From: Bacillota bacterium
GTDB taxonomy: Bacteria; Bacillota; Clostridia; Peptostreptococcales; Anaerovoracaceae
Length of the DNA stretch: 7,508 bases
Assembly (NCBI GenBank): GCA_017537495.1
Contig: JAFYKS010000023.1
Span: 1-7,508 of the forward strand
Direction of reading: 5' to 3'
Of the stretch, positions 1-5,461 are shown in pieces. The translations under genes were made by a program, and so were the position numbers. The notes beneath the pieces were generated by a model. That model had not been told where the DNA came from. It searched no databases and saw only the letters and a list, made by a program, of their open reading frames with translations. Position 1 is the first letter of the stretch, and the number at the start of each line of letters is the position of its first letter.

Positions 1-749
1 ACGATTGCCGCAATCCAGCCGTAGAAGTTAAACGGAATTGTTTTAATAAAGTACTGCATGCCTTCGCCTGCAGGAGCCCATCCTGTAGTTTCCAGAATAC
101 GGCCGCAGAAGATGGCCCAGGTGGAAATCGGGATGATAACACACAGAGGTGCTGCTGTAGAGTCTACGATATAAGACAGAAATTCACGGGGAACTTTATG
201 TTTGTCCGTAATCTTGGTCATACATGCACCAACTGTCATGGAATTCAGATAGTCGTCGATAAAAATTACGCAACCGAGAATCCAGGTACAAATTAAAGAA
301 GAAGTCTTTGTCTTTGCCTTAGAGGCAATCCATTCACCAAATGCATAGGCACCGCCAGCCTTCTCAATCAGGGCTATTATGCTGCCCATCAGGCCGCATA
401 CGATCAGCAGGAATGCGATGTCCTCATTCATCATGGTAGCCAGTGCAGCATCACTGAAATTGGTGAAGGTGTTGGCAAGCCACGATTCATTGTTTCCCAT
501 GGTTTCAGGTCGTGAAACCATAATAAACCCCAGTATGGAAGCCAGAATCAGCGCTTCCAGAATACGCCGGGTAGCGAAGATATAAACGATTAAAAAAAGC
601 GCAGGCAATACCGACATAAATCCATAATCAATCGGATCAGCCGGCAGGAAATTGGTTATAGCTACTGTTATAATCAAAGCCGCAAAAATAATTGCCAGAG
701 TCTTTCTTCCGCTAGCGGATTGAGCCTCGGATCCGTATTTTTTTCTCAA
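1..749 (-). CDS. NhaC-family Na+/H+ antiporter, N-terminal part (cut by left edge)
   Basis: This is the first 249 codons of a polytopic inner-membrane protein; the 3' part lies outside the window. Hydrophobic segments lie near residues 18-34, 45-59, 64-78, 111-128 and 151-165. The motif FIDDYLNSMTVG (163-174), then TDKHKVPRE (181-189) and VDSTAAP (195-201), are hallmarks of the NhaC antiporter family (PF03553), whose acidic and polar membrane residues are thought to handle cations. Family members usually have about 450-530 residues, so roughly half is present. They exchange Na+ for H+ or, in some subgroups, move organic acids or amino acids, so the substrate is not certain. The start chosen is TTG at 749-747, because the open frame has no ATG before codon 45 and an AGGAG lies 9 bases upstream. 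A promoter and a structured leader precede it. The gene is divergent from the TPR operon. Confidence 0.88.
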   Translation of the reverse strand, partial: MRKKYGSEAQSASGRKTLAIIFAALIITVAITNFLPADPIDYGFMSVLPALFLIVYIFATRRILEALILASILGFIMVSRPETMGNNESWLANTFTNFSDAALATMMNEDIAFLLIVCGLMGSIIALIEKAGGAYAFGEWIASKAKTKTSSLICTWILGCVIFIDDYLNSMTVGACMTKITDKHKVPREFLSYIVDSTAAPLCVIIPISTWAIFCGRILETTGWAPAGEGMQYFIKTIPFNFYGWIAAI

Positions 750-756
750 CTATCAT

Positions 757-766
757 CTCTCCTCTC
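757..766 (-). promoter_or_regulatory. Ribosome binding site that sets a TTG start
   Basis: The minus strand reads GAGAGGAGAG here. AGGAG (763-759) is 9 bases from TTG (749-747), which opens the antiporter frame. An ATG at 756-754 is only 2 bases from the AGGAG and opens a different frame that stops after 14 codons, so TTG is preferred. Confidence 0.7.
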
Positions 767-767
767 G

Positions 768-808
768 AAAAAAGCCCTTCGGCAGTATCTGCCTTCGCCC
801 AAAAGGCT
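768..808 (-). promoter_or_regulatory. Attenuator-like hairpin in the antiporter leader
   Basis: On the minus strand the leader RNA can pair AGCCUUU (808-802) with AAGGGCU (779-773) around an inner GGCAG-AUA-CUGCC stem (793-781). Six U residues (773-768) follow directly and overlap the last base of the arm. An alternative small hairpin, GCCU-UUU-GGGC (807-797), would compete with the outer stem. A terminator-like hairpin between a promoter and a ribosome binding site is the layout of an attenuator or riboswitch expression platform. I do not recognise a known riboswitch class, and the leader is too short for a lysine riboswitch. The structure is seen by eye; the regulatory role is inferred. Confidence 0.45.
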
Positions 809-825
809 GATCTGCATACAGGCTC

Positions 826-855
826 ACTAATTAAGCATAATTATAACAAATTAGT
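826..855. repeat. Inverted repeat ACTAATT-N16-AATTAGT over the antiporter promoter
   Basis: Two perfect 7-base arms (826-832 and 849-855) have centres 23 bp apart, about two helical turns. They flank the -10 box and cover the predicted transcription start of the antiporter promoter. This spacing suits a dimeric repressor, but the arms are AT-rich and could arise by chance. Confidence 0.3.
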
Positions 856-867
856 TCCAAAATTCAA
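840..867 (-). promoter_or_regulatory. Sigma-A-type promoter for the antiporter gene
   Basis: The minus strand carries TTGAAT (867-862), a 16-base spacer and a perfect TATAAT (845-840). Transcription would start near 833, giving a leader of roughly 80 nt before the TTG codon. This is the best promoter match in the window. Confidence 0.7.
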
Positions 868-889
868 CATTATTTTCTATTTTTTTATG

Positions 890-918
890 TTGTATTGCCA
901 TGTTTTTTTGGGTATTAT
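890..918 (+). promoter_or_regulatory. Promoter for the TPR-DUF4037-DUF4125 operon
   Basis: TTGTAT (890-895), a 17-base spacer containing a T7 run, and TATTAT (913-918) form a plausible sigma-A promoter; the -35 box is weak. Transcription would start near 925, leaving about 34 nt before the ATG at 959. It lies downstream of the in-frame ATG at 887, so that ATG cannot be the start if this promoter is used. Confidence 0.55.
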
Positions 919-943
919 ATTTTGTAGAAAATCTCACACAAAA

Positions 944-948
944 AGGAG
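944..948 (+). promoter_or_regulatory. Ribosome binding site that sets the TPR protein start
   Basis: AGGAG lies 10 bases upstream of ATG at 959. The longer frame from 887 would add 24 residues upstream of this site and would begin inside the predicted promoter, so 959 is chosen. Confidence 0.75.
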
Positions 949-958
949 TGAAACCACT

Positions 959-1822
959 ATGGATATGAATAAATTTTTCTATGATCTGGATCAGTTTTTA
1001 TTAAACAAGCAGTTTGATGAAGCAGAAGAATACATGAAGCAGGGGCTTGCAAAAGCTGAAGATGAATGCGATGCAGGTGCTACTATCTCCATCTGCAATG
1101 AACTGGGCGGCTACTACCGCGCCACTTCCCGCTATGCAGAAGGCATTCCGCTGTATGAAAAGGCACTGGAACTGATTTACCAGCTGGGTCTCAATGGTAC
1201 TGAGCACCACGGAACGACTCTGATTAATTACGCTACCACAGTAACTCTGATCGGCGATGTCGAAAAAGCCCTGGCACTGGATAAGGCAGCTGCAGCCATT
1301 TTTACAGGAGAAGGCTTTGCACTGGACTACCGTCTGGCAACCCTGTATAACAACATGAGCTTCCTCTGCATGGATTTGGGCCACTACGAAGAAGCAGAAA
1401 CAAGCCTTAACGACGCACTTTACATCCTGAAAACTCTGGATGAAACAGAAATCGACGTGGCTGTTACATATACCAACCTGGCCGGCGTCTACCTGGCTCA
1501 GGAAAAACTGGATGAAGCCAAGGTAACCATCAAGCAGGCTCTGGATATCTTCATCACCGAAAGCGGACGTGACGATGTTCATTATGCCGGTGCAGTGAAT
1601 CTGCTGGGCGAAATCTACTTCCGTGAAAGTCAGTACGAAAAGGCTGCTGCCCTCTTTGAAGAAGCCATGAGCCTGACTGCCCGCGATTTCGGCGCAGAAA
1701 CCCAGACCTATGCAATCCTGTGCCAGAATCTTGCATCCTGCCTGGATGAACTGGAGCGCAGCGAAGAAGCAGAAAGTTACCGCCGCAAAGCAGACGAAAT
1801 TCTGAGAGGAATCGGACTGTGA
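959..1822 (+). CDS. Tetratricopeptide repeat (TPR) protein, first gene of a three-gene operon
   Basis: This is a 287-residue, acidic, soluble protein built almost wholly from helical repeats. About six long TPR-like units can be read, near residues 43-77, 85-118, 126-160, 169-202, 211-244 and 253-284. They carry the usual pattern of a small residue and Tyr in helix A (for example NLAGVYLAQEKLDEA, 173-187; NLLGEIYFRESQYEKA, 214-229) and an ALxI/ALxL helix B. The roughly 42-residue spacing resembles kinesin-light-chain-type repeats. There is no signal peptide or membrane segment, so it is probably cytosolic. TPR arrays bind proteins or peptides; no catalytic residues are evident. The stop codon overlaps the GTG start of the DUF4037 gene, implying translational coupling, and the natural inference is that this is a scaffold or sensor for the two downstream products. 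The TPR assignment is firm; the partner and role are unknown. Confidence 0.9.
   Translation: MDMNKFFYDLDQFLLNKQFDEAEEYMKQGLAKAEDECDAGATISICNELGGYYRATSRYAEGIPLYEKALELIYQLGLNGTEHHGTTLINYATTVTLIGDVEKALALDKAAAAIFTGEGFALDYRLATLYNNMSFLCMDLGHYEEAETSLNDALYILKTLDETEIDVAVTYTNLAGVYLAQEKLDEAKVTIKQALDIFITESGRDDVHYAGAVNLLGEIYFRESQYEKAAALFEEAMSLTARDFGAETQTYAILCQNLASCLDELERSEEAESYRRKADEILRGIGL
1805..1822 (+). promoter_or_regulatory. Internal ribosome binding site and GTGA stop/start overlap
   Basis: AGAGGA (1805-1810), inside the end of the TPR gene, is 8 bases from GTG (1819-1821), whose last two bases are the first two of the TGA stop (1820-1822). The 4-base overlap indicates translational coupling and supports GTG as the DUF4037 start. 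Confidence 0.75.
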
Positions 1823-2778
1823 AGGGCCTGATTCTGGCAGAAAAATATTATAACGAATTTGGCAGCAGAATTCTTTCCGCAGCGGAAACACTGTGTCCCG
1901 GTCTCAGCAGCCGCCTTTCCATCGGTCTGTCCGGAGAAGGTTCTCAGTGTCTGGGATATGATGACACGCTGTCATGGGATCATGATTTTGCGCCGGGTTT
2001 CTGTGTCTGGATGTCTGATGAAGACTATGCCGCATACGGTTCTGCGCTGCAGGCAGCCTATGATGAGCTGCCGAGCGAGTTCTGCGGTTTTTCCCGCCAA
2101 AATATCCTCGCCCCGCACCGTCTCGGTGTCATGAGTGTATCGGACTTTTTCGGTTCTCTCACAGGGATACCGGAAACCGATGAGGACTGGATCTTTATAC
2201 CGGAAGATGCACTGGCAGCTGCAGTCAGCGGACGGGTCTGGCAGGATGGCTGCGAAGAATTCCGCAGTATCAGAAATCAGCTCAACGCCTTCTATCCGGA
2301 AGATGTTCTCCGAAAGAAACTTGCAGCCCGCGCTGCAGTGATGGCGCAGGCTGGTCAGTATAACCTGCTCCGCATGATGAAACGTACTGACAGAATTGCT
2401 GCCATGCAGGCCGCAGCAAGATTTACGGAAGCAGCCATTTCCATGGTTCACCTGCTCAGCCGTAAATATACACCGTTTTACAAATGGGCATACCGGAGCC
2501 TGCAGGAACTGGCGGAAACATCGGCCCTGGCGCAGCTGGTATCGGCAGAACTTGCCGAGCTGCCGGAGGCTTATATTTTGCCTGGAAAAGAAGGAATCGA
2601 AAAAACATTTGATATCACAGAATCCATCTGCCGGTCAGTTTCAGACGAACTGCGCAGTCAGGGATTTTCAAAAACAGAAAGCAATTTCCTCCAGGACCAC
2701 CTGGATGATATTATGAACGGAATCCTCAGTCCGCAGATCCGTGCCATGCACCCTATGGCAGATCCGGCATTCCGTTAA
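1819..2778 (+). CDS. DUF4037 family protein with nucleotidyltransferase-like N-terminus
   Basis: This 319-residue soluble protein starts at GTG. The N-terminal part has GLSGEGSQ (36-43) followed by YDDTLSWDHDF (47-57), matching the nucleotidyltransferase-fold pattern hG[GS]...DxD with D54 and D56 as candidate metal ligands; this is the segment I recognise as typical of DUF4037. FCVWMSDEDY (61-70) and the APHRLGVMSVSDFF block (98-111) follow. Residues 162-235 are helical and include RKYTPFYKWAYRSL (215-228), resembling the helical C-terminal part of small nucleotidyltransferases. The reaction and substrate are not known. Nucleotide transfer to a protein, RNA or small molecule is an inference from the motif, and an inactive homologue is possible. 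It overlaps the TPR gene by 4 bases and precedes the DUF4125 gene by 18 bases, so all three are probably made together. Family membership is fairly sure; function is open. Confidence 0.82.
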   Translation: MKGLILAEKYYNEFGSRILSAAETLCPGLSSRLSIGLSGEGSQCLGYDDTLSWDHDFAPGFCVWMSDEDYAAYGSALQAAYDELPSEFCGFSRQNILAPHRLGVMSVSDFFGSLTGIPETDEDWIFIPEDALAAAVSGRVWQDGCEEFRSIRNQLNAFYPEDVLRKKLAARAAVMAQAGQYNLLRMMKRTDRIAAMQAAARFTEAAISMVHLLSRKYTPFYKWAYRSLQELAETSALAQLVSAELAELPEAYILPGKEGIEKTFDITESICRSVSDELRSQGFSKTESNFLQDHLDDIMNGILSPQIRAMHPMADPAFR

Positions 2779-2796
2779 AGGGAAAGGAGCAGAACA

Positions 2797-3408
2797 ATGG
2801 ATATGCAGACCATGATTGAAACGATTATCGAAATCGAATGGGAAATGTTCCAGCATACCGAAAACATGGGCGGGCGTGCCAGCTGTCAGGATGACTTCGA
2901 GACATTCTACATCATGAGAGGCAGCCAGTACGCCAACTGGACCGATGAAATGCGTGAATGCTGGCTGAGCTTCCTGAAACAGAGCCAGGCAGAAGGACGC
3001 AATCTGGTAGCCGAAAAATACGGACGTATGATGCAGTTCACCAACCTGCATCACTATAACAAACATATCAAGCCTTTCGTTCCTGCTGTACCGCAGAGCC
3101 ACTACAACATGATTAGCACCATCGTAGAGGCTCAAATTGGCTGGGAGAAGGATTTTGCAGCAAAGTACCCTAAACTGTCCAGAGCCGGACGTCCGGTTAC
3201 CTCAGAGGGCGATTTAAACGGTTTCACGTCCATGGAAACCTACTCCCGCGGAGAACTGCAGACCTATCCGGAAGAACTTCTGAAGCTTTACACAGAGTAT
3301 GTGCAGCAGCTGAAGGAGGAAGGCCGGAACCTTTCCATGATGATTCAGCAGACTACAGTTCTAATGTACGGATATGATACAATAGAAGAAGCGGAAAGCT
3401 CCCTGTGA
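2797..3408 (+). CDS. DUF4125 family protein, last gene of the operon
   Basis: This 203-residue soluble protein starts at ATG, with AAAGGAG (2783-2789) 7 bases upstream. It has no signal peptide or transmembrane segment. The N-terminal block EIEWEMFQ (12-19), then GGRASCQDDFETFYIMRGSQ (25-44), is the signature by which I place it in DUF4125. YGRMMQFTNLHHY (75-87) and a Glu/Arg-rich C-terminal helix region follow. Conserved-looking polar residues include E14, E16, R27, C30, D32, D33, R41, Q44 and H85/H86. They could form a small active or binding site, but no biochemical function is known to me. Its place directly after the TPR and DUF4037 genes points to a shared process. The stop codon lies within the terminator hairpin, so the operon ends here. 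Confidence 0.82.
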   Translation: MDMQTMIETIIEIEWEMFQHTENMGGRASCQDDFETFYIMRGSQYANWTDEMRECWLSFLKQSQAEGRNLVAEKYGRMMQFTNLHHYNKHIKPFVPAVPQSHYNMISTIVEAQIGWEKDFAAKYPKLSRAGRPVTSEGDLNGFTSMETYSRGELQTYPEELLKLYTEYVQQLKEEGRNLSMMIQQTTVLMYGYDTIEEAESSL

Positions 3409-3423
3409 GCCTTCCGCTTTTTT
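3391..3423 (+). terminator. Operon terminator containing the DUF4125 stop codon
   Basis: GCGGAAAGCTC (3391-3401) pairs with GAGCCTTCCGC (3407-3417) with one A/C mismatch, a 5-base loop and six T residues after it. The hairpin begins inside the coding sequence, and the TGA (3406-3408) spans the loop and 3' arm. Read on the minus strand, the stem is followed by the U-rich TTCTTCTATT, so it can also serve the convergent helicase gene, which ends at 3441. Confidence 0.88.
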
Positions 3424-3440
3424 ATTGCCTTCATTCTGAT

Positions 3441-5333
3441 TTATTCTTCCGGGTCAAACCATTCAATCTTAAAGCCCATCTCCCAGTCGGATATTCCTCC
3501 GCTGCCTCCGGACGAGTTTCCTGCCCTGTTCCGGTTCTTTTCCAGCTTGCGGTCCGTACTGCCTCCGCGCCGCATCTGACGGCGGAAACAGCGGTCACAG
3601 ACATGGAATTTAAAGTTTGGCGGCAGAGGGAATCCGCAGGATTTACATTTTTTCAGATACCCTTCCTTGGTTTCCAGCAGCAGTGAATTGATTTTTTCAC
3701 AGAGCTGCAGTTTTTCCACCATGGTTTCGTCTTTTTCACCGGAACGCTTCAGCATGCGGCTGTAAACGTCCAGAGCAGCATACTGCAGTTCACAGTCTTC
3801 CAGAGTCAGCGCAGCCTCGTCGATGAAATCAGGGTGCGGCATGGATTCTTTGCGGAAAAATGCCTGGCAGCAAGACTTCCAGTAAGCCACCAGCTCAGGA
3901 GATTTCACATCCACCGGACAGGTGATACAGGAGAATACCTCCTCCTTGGTCGCCTTCTTCGGAACCGGCTTCATTTCTTCGTAGAGAACCATGGATTCCC
4001 ACATATCTTCCCTGCTGAACCCTTCCACCGGCGGCAGTTCCTGCCATGCATCCAGTAGTTCCTGCAGAGAATAGTCAGAGCTGAGTGCATCCTGAGGGAA
4101 CGGAATGGTCAGATGGGTTACCGGAGGTGTCTCTTCCTTCAGACAGTATTCAATATGCTCCGGTGTATCCATGGTAAGAACATATCCCACATCATATTTA
4201 CCAAAACGGCCTGCACGGCCTGCAATCTGCTTTACTTCGCTGACCATGAGACGGCGGGTTGATACCCCATCATACTTTTTAGTCTTGCAAAAAATTACAC
4301 GGCGGATTGGCAGAGATACGCCCATACCGATGGCATCAGTTGCCACAACCACCTGCGTTTCACCGGAAGCAAATTTTCTGACTTCTTCGTGGCGGGACGG
4401 CGGCGGCAGAGCCCCGTAAACCACGCTGGCCTTTACACCGGCCGCTTCCAGTTCTGCTGCAATCCGCAGTACTTCCCTTCTGGAGAAGGTAATCAGAGCA
4501 TCCCCCGGTTCCACATTTTTCAGATCCGTAAATTCACCGGCAAATTCCAGCGGCGTCAGTCTCTTATGGTGCACCACTTCACAGGTACTGCCCGTATTCT
4601 TAATCAGCCCTTCGATAATATTCAGCCCTTCCGGCGCTGTACAGATATGCAGTTCATCTGCATCCAGGGACAGAATCGCTCTGGTCCAGTGACTTCCGCG
4701 CTCACGGTCTGCCACCAGATGCGCTTCATCCACTACCACCACGTCGTAGTGCTTATAGTAAACACACATATCGATGGTGGATGCTACAATATTGCTGAAC
4801 GGTACGTCGATTTTTTCTTCCCCGGTCAGCAGGCTGCATGGAACTCCTGCTTCATTGAGCGTATCAAATACTTCCAGAGCAAGCAGTCTCAGGGGTCCCA
4901 GGTAAGCACCGCTTTCCGCCTTCTTCAGAGCCTGCAGAGCGTCATAGGTCTTTCCGGAGTTGGTAAGGCCCACATGGATATAAACCTTACGGGACATATC
5001 CTTGGCCTGTTCGATCATCTCCATGCCGCCGTAGGACAGCAGCAGACTGCGCATATCTTCCTGTCTCTGACGCTGCTTCCTCCGCAGTGCCTCCACCTTG
5101 GCAAAATCTCTGCGGAAATCATCCTTCTGGACAATCATTTCTGCCTCGCTCTTCAGCCAGTAATGATGTGCATCATCCTTCCCCAATCCCAGCTCGTAGC
5201 CACGGCCTGCGTCAGGGAAATATTTCTTTATCAGTGTATCATTGAGACGGTATGTTTCCATCAGCTCCATCCGGTTAAAATACTTCCACCGGTTGCTTCT
5301 GCGCCGTCTTCCTCTGTGTCTTTTCTTCGCCAT
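3441..5333 (-). CDS. SUV3-like ATP-dependent RNA helicase with C-terminal zinc-ribbon-like tail
   Basis: This 630-residue superfamily 2 helicase is predicted to unwind RNA using ATP. Residues 1-16 are very basic (RHRGRRRR), suiting nucleic-acid contact. The helicase core starts near 115: Walker A GLTNSGKT (122-129), the SUV3-type motif Ia region YLGPLRLLALEVF (144-156), LLTGEE (168-173), DEAH (202-205), ATDAIGMGVSLP (331-342) and QIAGRAGRFG (369-378). GLTNSGKT, GPLRLLA and the GRAGRFG block match mitochondrial SUV3 more closely than DEAD-box or DEAH/RHA helicases. The tail has C563-x2-C566 and C579-x2-C582, a probable zinc site, then a Gly/Ser/Asn-rich linker. SUV3 works with polynucleotide phosphorylase or RNase in mitochondria, but no nuclease gene lies beside this one. 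The start is ATG at 5333; no strong ribosome binding site precedes it, only a purine-rich GAAAGAAAG farther upstream, so translation may be modest. Confidence 0.88.
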   Translation of the reverse strand: MAKKRHRGRRRRSNRWKYFNRMELMETYRLNDTLIKKYFPDAGRGYELGLGKDDAHHYWLKSEAEMIVQKDDFRRDFAKVEALRRKQRQRQEDMRSLLLSYGGMEMIEQAKDMSRKVYIHVGLTNSGKTYDALQALKKAESGAYLGPLRLLALEVFDTLNEAGVPCSLLTGEEKIDVPFSNIVASTIDMCVYYKHYDVVVVDEAHLVADRERGSHWTRAILSLDADELHICTAPEGLNIIEGLIKNTGSTCEVVHHKRLTPLEFAGEFTDLKNVEPGDALITFSRREVLRIAAELEAAGVKASVVYGALPPPSRHEEVRKFASGETQVVVATDAIGMGVSLPIRRVIFCKTKKYDGVSTRRLMVSEVKQIAGRAGRFGKYDVGYVLTMDTPEHIEYCLKEETPPVTHLTIPFPQDALSSDYSLQELLDAWQELPPVEGFSREDMWESMVLYEEMKPVPKKATKEEVFSCITCPVDVKSPELVAYWKSCCQAFFRKESMPHPDFIDEAALTLEDCELQYAALDVYSRMLKRSGEKDETMVEKLQLCEKINSLLLETKEGYLKKCKSCGFPLPPNFKFHVCDRCFRRQMRRGGSTDRKLEKNRNRAGNSSGGSGGISDWEMGFKIEWFDPEE

Positions 5334-5387
5334 AAATTTACAACTGTACTTTCTTTCGTTTATTTAATGCAGATGCATACTTTTTAT

Positions 5388-5416
5388 ATTCTACCAAAAC
5401 AGCCTGTTTTACACAA
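5388..5416 (-). promoter_or_regulatory. Candidate promoter for the helicase gene
   Basis: The minus strand has TTGTGT (5416-5411), a 17-base spacer and TAGAAT (5393-5388), one base from the TATAAT consensus. The predicted start near 5381 gives a leader of about 48 nt. A 15-bp palindrome fills most of the spacer. The -35 box is weak, so other starts are possible. Confidence 0.45.
5396..5410. repeat. 15-bp palindrome AAAACAG-C-CTGTTTT, possible operator
   Basis: Two perfect 7-base arms surround one central base. The site lies entirely between the predicted -35 and -10 boxes of the helicase gene, where a bound repressor would block RNA polymerase. The palindrome is seen directly; the operator role is inferred, and no cognate regulator lies in the window. 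Confidence 0.4.
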
Positions 5417-5419
5417 CAG

Positions 5420-5454
5420 AAAAACTGCCATTTCCTTTCGAAAACGGCAGTTTT
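5420..5454 (-). terminator. Terminator of the dicarboxylate/amino acid symporter gene
   Basis: On the minus strand AAAACTGCC (5454-5446) pairs with GGCAGTTTT (5429-5421). The inner stem is a G/T wobble then TTTTC with GGAAA, closed by a GAAA tetraloop, about 15 bp in all. The RNA continues with a U run (UUUUU, 5424-5420) and a U-rich stretch. It begins 7 bases after the symporter stop codon. The A-rich 5' arm also makes it a possible terminator on the other strand. Confidence 0.85.
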
Positions 5455-5461
5455 GAACTGA

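Noticed and set aside
712..756. ATG at 756 on the minus strand as start of a 14-codon leader peptide
   Set aside because: The AGGAG is only 2 bases away, too close for good initiation, and the peptide has no run of regulatory codons. The TTG start of the antiporter uses the same site at better spacing.
750..833. Lysine, glycine or TPP riboswitch ahead of the antiporter gene
   Set aside because: The leader is too short for a lysine riboswitch. A CCGAAGGG string recalls part of the glycine aptamer, but the remaining conserved segments are absent, and no TPP core is present.
887..958. Upstream ATG that would lengthen the TPR protein by 24 residues
   Set aside because: It has no ribosome binding site and lies upstream of the predicted transcription start, whereas ATG at 959 has AGGAG at a suitable distance.
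1001..1891. Long open frame of 296 codons on the minus strand opposite the TPR gene
   Set aside because: It is antisense to a clear TPR gene, has a Cys/Phe/Gln-rich composition unlike a folded protein, matches no family I know and has no ribosome binding site. It is a by-product of the codon bias of the TPR gene.
4389..5456. Open frame of 355 codons on the plus strand opposite the helicase gene
   Set aside because: It is antisense to the well-supported helicase, is His/Gln/Phe-rich and runs through the helicase promoter and into the symporter terminator. No motif or start signal supports it.
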